A stretch of DNA of 37,680 nt from a bacterium. GTDB lineage: Bacteria > Bdellovibrionota_B > Oligoflexia > Silvanigrellales > Silvanigrellaceae. Below, piece after piece: positions 31,532 to 37,680 of this stretch (positions are counted from its first letter, which is position 1; every line of letters starts with the position of its first letter). The notes below the pieces were generated by a model. That model saw nothing but the letters and a program-made list of their open reading frames with translations, did not search any database and had not been told where the DNA came from. The DNA lies in NCBI GenBank assembly GCA_009918675.1, contig RGDM01000028.1:1-37680 (forward strand), written 5' to 3'. The translations under genes were made by a program, and so were the position numbers.

Positions 31532-32560
31532 ATGGTGCTGAAGAAATTGTTTGGAAAACGCGAAACAGAGGTTGAACAAAAGACTCCGGCCACAGCCGAA
31601 ACTCCAGTTGCGAAAGCAGGTGCGAGTGCGTCTCCTGAAGCAAAACCAGCAGCACAAGAACCTGGCGAGCCCAAAGTTGCTGAGTATCTTGAGCTGGCGA
31701 TGGTTGAAAATGCAAGGCAAGATACTGCAGACAGCCGTAGAAAAGTCTATCAGGAATTGCTATTCTCTGAGCTTCTGCTTGCACTCGCTGAGCCCGACGC
31801 AAACGGACAAGTTCCAGAAGCGGGAAGCGAAAACTCGCAAAATATGAGCGTGGCGATTCTCCAGAATTCTGCAGGAACGCCATTTGCAGCTGCGTTTACA
31901 AGTGGTGCGGCGGCGCGGCGTTGGCGTCCCGACGGCGGGCAATATGTGTCGGTGCGCGGACAGGATATTTTTAAGCTTCTTGAACCGAGCCCTGCTGAGG
32001 TGATTGTTATCAACGCAGGCAGCGCACCGTTCATTATTTTGCCCAAGATCGAATACCGTCAGCTGGCCATGGGCATTGTGCCCCAATCACAGAACAGCCC
32101 AGTGCAGATCGCAAGCGGAGCGCCTGAAGCTGAGGCGAGCCAAGCGCAAGACGGGCAGATGCAAGTCGCATTTCCGCCTGATGTGTTTTCGGATGAGCAA
32201 AAGACTCACGCGGTAAATATGCTCAATTCTAACGCAAAAATTGAAGCTGCTGTCTTTGGCGCAATTCTTCCCCCGAATGCGGGTGAAAATGGTTGGATTC
32301 GCACCATATTTTTGCGTGTTGCCGGGGTTCAAGAAACCGCCGAAGACATGCAAAGTTTCTGCACGGGCGTCAAGGATTCCATCGTCGGCGGCCAAGAAGA
32401 GCTGTTTAGTGCGGCTCCCTTCGAGGTTGGAGTCATGCCAGATCCTGGCTTTTGGCAGGCAATGCACCAAAATAACATTATTCTCTTTGACAAGAATCCA
32501 CCTCCTATGTCACAGGCTGAGGCAAAGGATGGTGTGGTGGATGCACATCTTGAGGCCTAA
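31532..32560 (+). CDS. SseB-family protein
   Basis: The 342-residue protein has an Ala/Pro/Glu-rich N-terminal region (about 10-45) followed by the SseB N-terminal domain (about 62-180: a helix-rich start YQELLFSELLLALAEP, strands around NMSVAILQNSAGTPFAAAF, and the DIFKLLEPSPAEVIVINAG block with IEYRQLAMG) and an SseB C-terminal-like domain (about 210-320). SseB proteins are poorly understood; E. coli SseB affects serine sensitivity. ATG 31532 is chosen because GAGG lies five bases upstream; the longer frame from TTG 31511 is unlikely. It follows gpmI-mazG after 103 bases and precedes a coiled-coil gene and kdsD. Confidence 0.7.
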   Translation: MVLKKLFGKRETEVEQKTPATAETPVAKAGASASPEAKPAAQEPGEPKVAEYLELAMVENARQDTADSRRKVYQELLFSELLLALAEPDANGQVPEAGSENSQNMSVAILQNSAGTPFAAAFTSGAAARRWRPDGGQYVSVRGQDIFKLLEPSPAEVIVINAGSAPFIILPKIEYRQLAMGIVPQSQNSPVQIASGAPEAEASQAQDGQMQVAFPPDVFSDEQKTHAVNMLNSNAKIEAAVFGAILPPNAGENGWIRTIFLRVAGVQETAEDMQSFCTGVKDSIVGGQEELFSAAPFEVGVMPDPGFWQAMHQNNIILFDKNPPPMSQAEAKDGVVDAHLEA

Positions 32561-32630
32561 GACCTGGTGTCTTTAGGCTGTCGTGGTGTGTCTTTGTTCT
32601 CGCACTCTTCTTCATTTGGAGCCCACTCTG

Positions 32631-33203
32631 ATGGCTGAAGTCCGTAAGGGAAAAACCGAGATCACCCACAAACCGAGAAGCCGCGCGGGGGCATCTACAA
32701 AGACCGCTGCGCCGTCATCTCGGTTGAAATCATCGAATTTGGAAGTCAAACGTCTTCTTCGCGAAACACAGGATCAGCTTTCGCTCATTCACGGAGTGCT
32801 CGAAGAGCTCTGCGAACGCCAAGAAGCACTTGCTGCTTGGCAGGTCGAGTTTTCGAAGCGCTTGGTGACATTGCAGGAAGCTCAATGGCGTTCTCTTGAA
32901 GATCTCGCTGGCGTGGACATGGGCCGCCCGGTTGAGAAGGCTTTTGGTATTCAATTCGATCACGCAGATCCCGAAGCACTTGATGATCAGCTTGATGAAG
33001 CTCATAAAATGATGGACCAAGTCAACTCGGATGCGCTCCCCAAGCGAGCGGCTCGCTTACGCAAGCGCAAAGACCCACTCCGTCCGAGCGATGTTCCCGA
33101 TGATTCCGTTGATGAGTCGGATTCGCTTTCTGCGCATGCTTCGCAGCGCGAGCAATCTCCCGAGAGCATCTTTGTTATGCCTTCAAAAGTAGACGTCCAT
33201 TGA
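32631..33203 (+). CDS. coiled-coil protein of unknown function
   Basis: The 190-residue protein is predicted cytoplasmic, without signal peptide or membrane helix. A basic N-terminus rich in Lys, Arg and Thr (1-35) is followed by a probable coiled coil (about 36-92, heptad pattern in VKRLLRETQDQL and LEELCERQEALAAW). An acidic, charged C-terminal half has low complexity and no known motif. ATG 32631 fits the GGAG upstream; a GTG at 32583 is in frame but has no ribosome binding site. The stop is one base before kdsD, so the two are coupled. Confidence 0.6.
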   Translation: MAEVRKGKTEITHKPRSRAGASTKTAAPSSRLKSSNLEVKRLLRETQDQLSLIHGVLEELCERQEALAAWQVEFSKRLVTLQEAQWRSLEDLAGVDMGRPVEKAFGIQFDHADPEALDDQLDEAHKMMDQVNSDALPKRAARLRKRKDPLRPSDVPDDSVDESDSLSAHASQREQSPESIFVMPSKVDVH

Positions 33204-33204
33204 A

Positions 33205-34254
33205 ATGCAACGGGATATTCTTTCCAGCGCTGCAGACCGCGCGCAGCACATGAGCCGGGCAGTTGAGCAACTGCATGCTCAGCTGTGCAACTCTCAAGTT
33301 TTTCAAACAGCGTTTGTTGAAACCCTTGAACTCCTGTGCGGATGTCGAATCCCGGAATCGATGTCCGACGGCAGTGCAGTACGGAGCTCTTACCAAACGT
33401 TGCATTTTGTAGCGGTGGGAAAGTCGGGTGGTGTGGCCCAAGTTTTGGTGGCAATGCTTGCCAGCGTTGGCATTAATGCTCGATTTTTGCATCCAACCGA
33501 GGCGCTTCATGGCGATTTAGGCTCGGTGGTTCGTGCAGATCCTGTCGTGCTGATTTCCAACAACGGTCGCAGCGCTGAGCTCTTGTCTGTTGTTCCTTTG
33601 TTGCGCGAGCGCGGATGTCGCATGGTGGCCATCACAAGTCGCATGGATTCACCGCTTGCCCAGTCGAGCGATGTCGTCTTGACGCTTCCCGTGCAGAGTG
33701 AAGCCTGCCCGTTGAATCAGGCTCCATTGACAAGCACCGTCACAACCCTCGCACTTGGGCAGCTGTTGGTTGCAGCTTCAATGGAACGCAGACTTTTTGA
33801 TTTGGCTTCCTATGCTCGCAATCATCCCGGTGGAGCAATTGGAAAAAGGATTTTTGTTCGCGTCGATGACTTGATGGTTTCAGGTCAATTTCTGCCTCGT
33901 ATCACTGCCCAGGCATCTTTCAAGGAGTGTGTCTCACGCATGACTGAATGCGCTTTAGGTGCGCTTTTAGTTGTTGACTCTGAAGATAAAATGCTCGGGT
34001 TTATCGGCGAGCGCGATTTGCGCATGGCCATGGAAGAGCACGGCCCATCCGTATTCGAGTGCAGCGTTGTCGATCTTATGAATTCGAATCCAATCACACT
34101 TCTGCCCGGAACGTTAGCCATGGAAGCTCTGCAATTAATGGAGAATCGTCCACGTCCGCTCAATGCTGTGCCAATTGTTGATGCGAATGGAAGAGCGCTC
34201 GGACTCCTGCGGTTGCACGACCTTGTGTCCGCAGGAATCACCGCTGGTAACTAA
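33205..34254 (+). CDS. kdsD: arabinose-5-phosphate isomerase, KpsF/GutQ (KdsD) type
   Basis: KdsD converts ribulose 5-phosphate to arabinose 5-phosphate, the first step to KDO for lipopolysaccharide. The 349-residue protein has an N-terminal SIS domain (about 35-190) with GKSGGVAQ (Lys73), EALHGDLG, ISNNGRSAEL, and SEACPLNQAP (Glu166), then NHPGGAIGKR (His207). Two C-terminal CBS domains follow (about 222-275 and 290-345). Relative to family consensus the APTSSTT...LGDAL block here reads APLTSTVTTLALGQLL, with Asp replaced by Gln. This is probably tolerated because the catalytic Lys, Glu and His remain. The ATG follows the preceding stop by one base. KDO synthesis partners kdsC, kdsA and kdsB are not present. 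Confidence 0.92.
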   Translation: MQRDILSSAADRAQHMSRAVEQLHAQLCNSQVFQTAFVETLELLCGCRIPESMSDGSAVRSSYQTLHFVAVGKSGGVAQVLVAMLASVGINARFLHPTEALHGDLGSVVRADPVVLISNNGRSAELLSVVPLLRERGCRMVAITSRMDSPLAQSSDVVLTLPVQSEACPLNQAPLTSTVTTLALGQLLVAASMERRLFDLASYARNHPGGAIGKRIFVRVDDLMVSGQFLPRITAQASFKECVSRMTECALGALLVVDSEDKMLGFIGERDLRMAMEEHGPSVFECSVVDLMNSNPITLLPGTLAMEALQLMENRPRPLNAVPIVDANGRALGLLRLHDLVSAGITAGN

Positions 34255-34257
34255 TTC

Positions 34258-35178
34258 TCACAACAGATCCGTTCCGTTTTCTCTCAGGACACTTCGAATC
34301 CAGCTTTTATTTGGGCGTGCGTCTGTGTACGAATTATCTACACCCATGCAGGTCTGAAAAATTTCAACACCCGCCGATGTGACCCCAATAACAGTCCATT
34401 TACCGCTCGTATCTCGTACATACATAGGCCCACCCGAATCACCCGCACACGCGCCCTTCATAAACGAGCCAACGTTGAGAGTTTGCGCACGGGTATCGAC
34501 ATTTTGAAGCGGCAGTTCAACTTCTCGCAATGTACCTGTGTTGTTATTGCGCCGGCTTAACGTGACGCCGAAGCCAACTAAACTCACTTTTTGTTTTTCT
34601 CGGAGGATGTAATCCTCAGACGCAACTTCAACCGGTTGGTAGCCTTCTGGAATGTCAGACTCCAAAATCACGATTCCAATATCGTGCGCTGGTTTGGAAG
34701 GATTCCCACTTAAGGTTGCATCTGGATCCCAATCGGGATGGGGAATGACCTTCTTGGCGCGCATCCAATGTCCGTCGCGAGTCACTTTGAGTCCGAAATA
34801 TGCAATAAAATCTTTACTCGAGGGCAAAATAAATGCCGAGCTCTTAGTGTAGGTTTGTTGATCGAAATCTTGAATGCAATGTGCTGCTGTCATCAATGCG
34901 CGCGGCGAGATGATGGTTGCAGAACAGAATGAGCGGCCAATATCAAACAATGGATTCGCATTGGTTTGTCGCGCACTGCGATGATCGGTGGTTAAAGCAA
35001 CTGTGGAAAGTCTGCGCGCATCGTTTGAGTTGATGCTGACCGGATGACCGCCTACAATATTCACATGTGAAAGCTTTTTGCCTTCTTGTGTGCCTACACC
35101 TTGGCATGCAGCAAGAAAGGGCAGTGTGAGCAAAGACAGGGAAGAAATGTTGTCACTGGAAAAAAGCTTGTGAGCCAT
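34258..35178 (-). CDS. trypsin-fold (S1) serine protease, predicted lipoprotein
   Basis: The 306-residue protein has a signal peptide ending FLAAC (lipidated Cys25), then a trypsin-like domain without a clear RIVGG activation motif; the closest is NIVGGHPV. Catalytic residues are His100 in LMTAAHC, Asp166 in HDIGIVIL and Ser248 in GACAGDSGGPMY. A disulfide between Cys85 and Cys101 is expected. Counting back from Ser248, the residue in the specificity-pocket position 189 is Gly, not Asp, so Arg/Lys cleavage is not expected. ATG 35178 is chosen because GGGAGG lies upstream; the frame from 35196 includes that site. It converges with kdsD, three bases apart, with no visible terminator. Confidence 0.92.
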   Translation of the reverse strand: MAHKLFSSDNISSLSLLTLPFLAACQGVGTQEGKKLSHVNIVGGHPVSINSNDARRLSTVALTTDHRSARQTNANPLFDIGRSFCSATIISPRALMTAAHCIQDFDQQTYTKSSAFILPSSKDFIAYFGLKVTRDGHWMRAKKVIPHPDWDPDATLSGNPSKPAHDIGIVILESDIPEGYQPVEVASEDYILREKQKVSLVGFGVTLSRRNNNTGTLREVELPLQNVDTRAQTLNVGSFMKGACAGDSGGPMYVRDTSGKWTVIGVTSAGVEIFQTCMGVDNSYTDARPNKSWIRSVLRENGTDLL

Positions 35179-35232
35179 GCTGATTGATCCTCCCATTCAA
35201 AGTTTAAGAATGATCGGCTCGTTGCTCGTGCA

Positions 35233-36036
35233 TCAGAGTGCTTCGTAAAACTTGTTCAGCGACTCCCCATTTAAAACTCGAACGTGAATCAGTGAGTCAA
35301 CCTTCAGTGGGGCCTCGAGGTTTACAGTTGACTGGAATGCTCGCTTGCGTAAGGAGCTTGGATCGCATTGGTCGGCGCTTTGAAGTTCTGCAATGGGGCG
35401 CACAACAAGCGTGTTGTCAGCGCCTAAATCAGTTTGGATTCGCTTCAGTGCAAAGCAGCCAGAACCACTGATGAGCGGCCAGTTTCCGCTCAAAACGAGC
35501 TTTTGCTGACTCCCAAGCGCACCTGGGAGCAGCACAACATCTTCAACGGGCGCGTAAAGATAGTCGTCGGGAGCTGCTGTGCGTGCACGTGAGACAACAA
35601 GCGGAAGCGGGGCCACAGATGGCATTCCTTCAACTTCAATTCTCCACGTTCCTTCCTTTAGTGTTCCAAAGGTCACCCTTTGCGTAAACGGGATGATCAC
35701 TTGTGCACATGGTTCTCCGCGATAGACGTAGACTTGCGGACGGAGTCGGATCGTGCGTTTTTGTGTGTCAATTGATTTCTCAACTGGCCCTGTTTTCATG
35801 CAGGCATTTGGGAAACGTCCTTGGATAATAATTTCTGCATTGTCGTTGTCATCGAACCCCTGAGGTACGAAGACATGTTCAACCGGAGCAGGTGCGCGTG
35901 TGACTGTTGGAGCTTCTGCAGCTTGGGCTGCGTGCTGATAAACCGAAAGCAAGCCTAACATTGCCACAGAAGAAAAACAGGATCGATAAAGCAGGCGAGT
36001 CGATTTTTTCGCGGTCTTGAATTTCAGCACGCGCAT
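35233..36036 (-). CDS. secreted protein with two similar beta domains
   Basis: The 267-residue protein has a signal peptide (cleavage near AQAAEA, about 40). I do not recognise the family. Two halves look like copies of one beta-sandwich-like domain: residues about 50-135 and 165-258 each contain a strand with a PxxxxxC-like turn (RFPNACMK; NWPLISGSGC), a strand ending VRP or LRP, a second cysteine (GEPCAQV; SADQCDP), and a final long strand (TWRIEVEG; LIHVRVLNG). One disulfide per copy is therefore likely. GAGGTGA precedes the ATG. It follows hsp20 by 17 bases and precedes the serine protease by 54 bases, probably within one transcript. Confidence 0.6.
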   Translation of the reverse strand: MRVLKFKTAKKSTRLLYRSCFSSVAMLGLLSVYQHAAQAAEAPTVTRAPAPVEHVFVPQGFDDNDNAEIIIQGRFPNACMKTGPVEKSIDTQKRTIRLRPQVYVYRGEPCAQVIIPFTQRVTFGTLKEGTWRIEVEGMPSVAPLPLVVSRARTAAPDDYLYAPVEDVVLLPGALGSQQKLVLSGNWPLISGSGCFALKRIQTDLGADNTLVVRPIAELQSADQCDPSSLRKRAFQSTVNLEAPLKVDSLIHVRVLNGESLNKFYEAL

Positions 36037-36053
36037 GTGTCACCTCGTTTAAA

Positions 36054-36512
36054 TTATGCTGCTTTTCTCGGGATTCGAATTGTCAATATGCCATCTGCAA
36101 AAGTTGCCGATTTTTCCTCGACGACTGCGTCCTCGGCTAAGCGAATATCGCGTTCATAAGTTTCTGAGCGGTGTTCGCAGTGAGCCATCCTTAAGTCGGC
36201 AGATTCCTCACAGCGGCGTTTTGCCTTAATGTGAAGTCTTTTGCCTTCCCCTTGAAGCTCGATGCTATTTGCATCGACGCCTGGCAGATCAACACGGATG
36301 TCATAGAGGTTTTGATTCGCAAGCACGTCAATTTTTGGATGAATATGGCGTGGTTCTTCGCGGCGGAGAATTGAACGAGCATCGTTGTAAAGATGATTCC
36401 AAAGATTCTCGATTTGCTCTGCGAAGAGCTCGGTGCGCGGCCCTGCAATAAAGAATTTCTTAATCTGCCCGTTCGACCGCGGCCTCTGATCAAGGTTCAG
36501 CTCATGCTTCAT
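36054..36512 (-). CDS. small heat-shock protein (Hsp20/alpha-crystallin)
   Basis: The 152-residue protein binds unfolded proteins as an ATP-independent holdase. The alpha-crystallin domain (about 58-149) has the conserved PKIDVLANQNLYDIRVDLPG start, the GEGKRLHIKAKR strand and the family signature with FADGILTIRIP near the C-terminus. The N-terminal region (1-57) is short. ATG 36512 is decided by GGAGG seven to ten bases upstream; the longer frame to 36635 runs into the neighbouring gene. It is followed closely by the secreted two-domain protein. The 73-base upstream gap contains no heat-shock promoter that I can recognise. Confidence 0.93.
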   Translation of the reverse strand: MKHELNLDQRPRSNGQIKKFFIAGPRTELFAEQIENLWNHLYNDARSILRREEPRHIHPKIDVLANQNLYDIRVDLPGVDANSIELQGEGKRLHIKAKRRCEESADLRMAHCEHRSETYERDIRLAEDAVVEEKSATFADGILTIRIPRKAA

Positions 36513-36585
36513 GGCGTGTTCCTCCTTGCATTCGAGTCCTTGAGAACAAGTATCGCGTCTGCTGGAAGGAATCGTTTTTCGAAGT

Positions 36586-37680
36586 TTATGAAAGTGACAG
36601 AGTTGCTTCGAACGGCCGATGTGCTGAAAGCGCATGTGTCAATTTGCCTTGATGTGGCTTGGAGGAATCAAAGAATTCCAGAGTCAATGTCTTCTCTTGC
36701 TCCGCCCCCTGAATCTTCACGAGGATGGAAGTTTTCCGATGCGCAACGAAAATTCTGCAGTCCTTGAGCGCGAATTCAAATGAGAAGGCAGGCAGTCTGT
36801 GCCATAAACATGTGTCGATTTGAATATAGGACCCAGAATTTTTCACCTGAATTCCCAGCATCTCTTCGACAAAGATATGAATAAATGCTGCTTCGCTCCA
36901 AGCCTGATGAGGAGCGCCTTTTGGCCAGCTCCACTGTGAGTGATTCGAGACACCATCAAGGAGCTCTGGCAGCGCACCTCCCAACGGACCTTCGCTGGCG
37001 TACCAAACAAGCGTCTCAAAAAGTTGATTTGCTTCATCGCGCAACCCGCAGCGGATCAGCATTTCATAGGCGCTGTGGCTGAGCCAAGGCCAAATGGTTC
37101 CGTTGTGGTAGGCCCAATCTGGGTGTTCCATTCCCTGTCGACTGCCAAACTCGTGATAAGGATGAAAGTGGATTTTGTTTTCATAAATATAAGCAGTCTC
37201 GTCAGAAAGAAGCTCATTGATGGGCAACGGATGCTTCACTGAAGATTCTGGGCTTAGGGTGCGCACACCATAATGAACAATGAGATCGGCATCGACAAGA
37301 TTCTTCATCGACTGCTTCAGTTCATTTTCATCAAGAAGGTCCTTTAAACAGCCTGCCTGCTCGAGTGCGGAAAACCCCAAAAGGATATTTGGCCGCAGAC
37401 TAAAGTCAGGAGTGTCATCGGGGCGCAGGGTGTCTGCCCATCGGAAGGTGACCGGATTAAAGTAACGCGCTCGCAGAGTTGCAAGACCTTGTACAATAGC
37501 TGCATTAAAGAGCTCAGCATGCTTTGCGTGATCATGACTTGTAGCAAGCAACTTCGTCCAGCGTGCAAGTGCTGCTATCCAGAAAGATTGAATTTCAAAA
37601 GCGCGGTCGGCACGCGGGCTGCAAGCCACCTGCTTCCCGGTCGGTAGATTTCTCTGAGCATCCATCCAGGTGTCAGCGGG
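36586..37680 (-). CDS. glycogen-debranching-type amylo-alpha-1,6-glucosidase, 5' end outside window
   Basis: The frame is open to the end of the window, so only the C-terminal 365 residues are visible. They match the C-terminal GDE domain, an (alpha/alpha)6 barrel. The ADTWMDAQRN segment is at the very edge. It is followed by FEIQSFWIAALARW, FSLRPNILLGFSAL, the HPDWAYHNGTIWPWL block, a SNHSQWSWPKGAPHQAWSEA region and a C-terminal all-beta tail. Such enzymes hydrolyse alpha-1,6 branches of glycogen or related oligosaccharides. Catalytic acids cannot be assigned with confidence from the visible part. hsp20 starts 73 bases downstream, so the group may share a transcript. Confidence 0.85.
   Translation of the reverse strand, partial: PADTWMDAQRNLPTGKQVACSPRADRAFEIQSFWIAALARWTKLLATSHDHAKHAELFNAAIVQGLATLRARYFNPVTFRWADTLRPDDTPDFSLRPNILLGFSALEQAGCLKDLLDENELKQSMKNLVDADLIVHYGVRTLSPESSVKHPLPINELLSDETAYIYENKIHFHPYHEFGSRQGMEHPDWAYHNGTIWPWLSHSAYEMLIRCGLRDEANQLFETLVWYASEGPLGGALPELLDGVSNHSQWSWPKGAPHQAWSEAAFIHIFVEEMLGIQVKNSGSYIQIDTCLWHRLPAFSFEFALKDCRIFVAHRKTSILVKIQGAEQEKTLTLEFFDSSKPHQGKLTHALSAHRPFEATLSLS

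Noticed and set aside
32583..32630. Upstream GTG start for the coiled-coil gene
   Set aside because: No ribosome binding site, and the added residues look like non-coding translation; ATG 32631 has GGAG upstream.
1..37680. tRNA, rRNA, insertion sequence or prophage genes
   Set aside because: No cloverleaf, rRNA-like segment, transposase or phage protein was recognised in either strand.

Overview
The window is a dense stretch (roughly 50 % GC by eye) of a Gram-negative, aerobic, flagellated bacterium. The evidence is a set of predicted lipoproteins, an outer-membrane barrel-like protein, system I cytochrome c maturation genes (CcmF, CcmH), oxygen-dependent HemF, ClpS/ClpA, DsbD, a KdsD-type arabinose-5-phosphate isomerase for LPS, and flagellar genes flgB, flgC, fliE and fliF. 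The mixture of secreted proteases, a transglutaminase-like lipoprotein and unusual gene fusions resembles the Bdellovibrionota/Oligoflexia or other former Deltaproteobacteria. That placement is an inference from gene content, not a measured relationship. I see no tRNA, rRNA, CRISPR array, transposase or prophage gene. This looks like core chromosome with several lineage-specific genes inserted.

Layout. 1-1557: a ComF-like phosphoribosyltransferase (5' end outside the window) and an RlmI-like methyltransferase. 1595-3855: phhA with a promoter/palindrome, then a barrel-like outer-membrane protein and a strong terminator. 3880-5648: a papain-like lipoprotein divergent from the RlpA lipoprotein. 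5666-8398: clpS-clpA behind a perfect 16-bp palindrome. 8451-10996 (minus): plsC, an aldo/keto reductase and a TerC-family protein. 11165-12264: two translationally coupled cysteine-rich secreted orphans. 12439-18569: an AMIN-like/TPR protein, a short sigma-54-activator-like AAA+ regulator without a GAFTGA loop, then flgB-flgC-fliE-fliF. 18637-20343: a transglutaminase-elicitor-like lipoprotein where fliG would be expected. 20415-26081: an NrtR-like regulator, hemF, a fused CcmF-CcmH, and a CcmI-like protein with an extra periplasmic domain. 26150-26482: a small orphan. 26546-28693 (minus): dsbD. 28723-34254: a GpmI-MazG fusion, an SseB-like protein, a coiled-coil protein and kdsD. 34258-37680 (minus): a trypsin-fold lipoprotein, a secreted two-repeat protein, Hsp20 and the 3' part of a glycogen-debranching enzyme.

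How the genes work together. hemF, ccmFH and the CcmI-like gene form a tight row that would make heme and attach it to apocytochrome c; DsbD nearby could supply reductant, notably because no CcmG lies between CcmF and CcmH. ClpS and ClpA form an N-degron adaptor/unfoldase pair. The flagellar genes build the proximal rod and MS ring and sit behind their own regulator. The most unusual observations are the GpmI-MazG fusion, the CcmF-CcmH fusion, the GAFTGA-less regulator, and an intrinsic terminator placed a few bases before the ribosome binding site of the first gene of the flagellar row.
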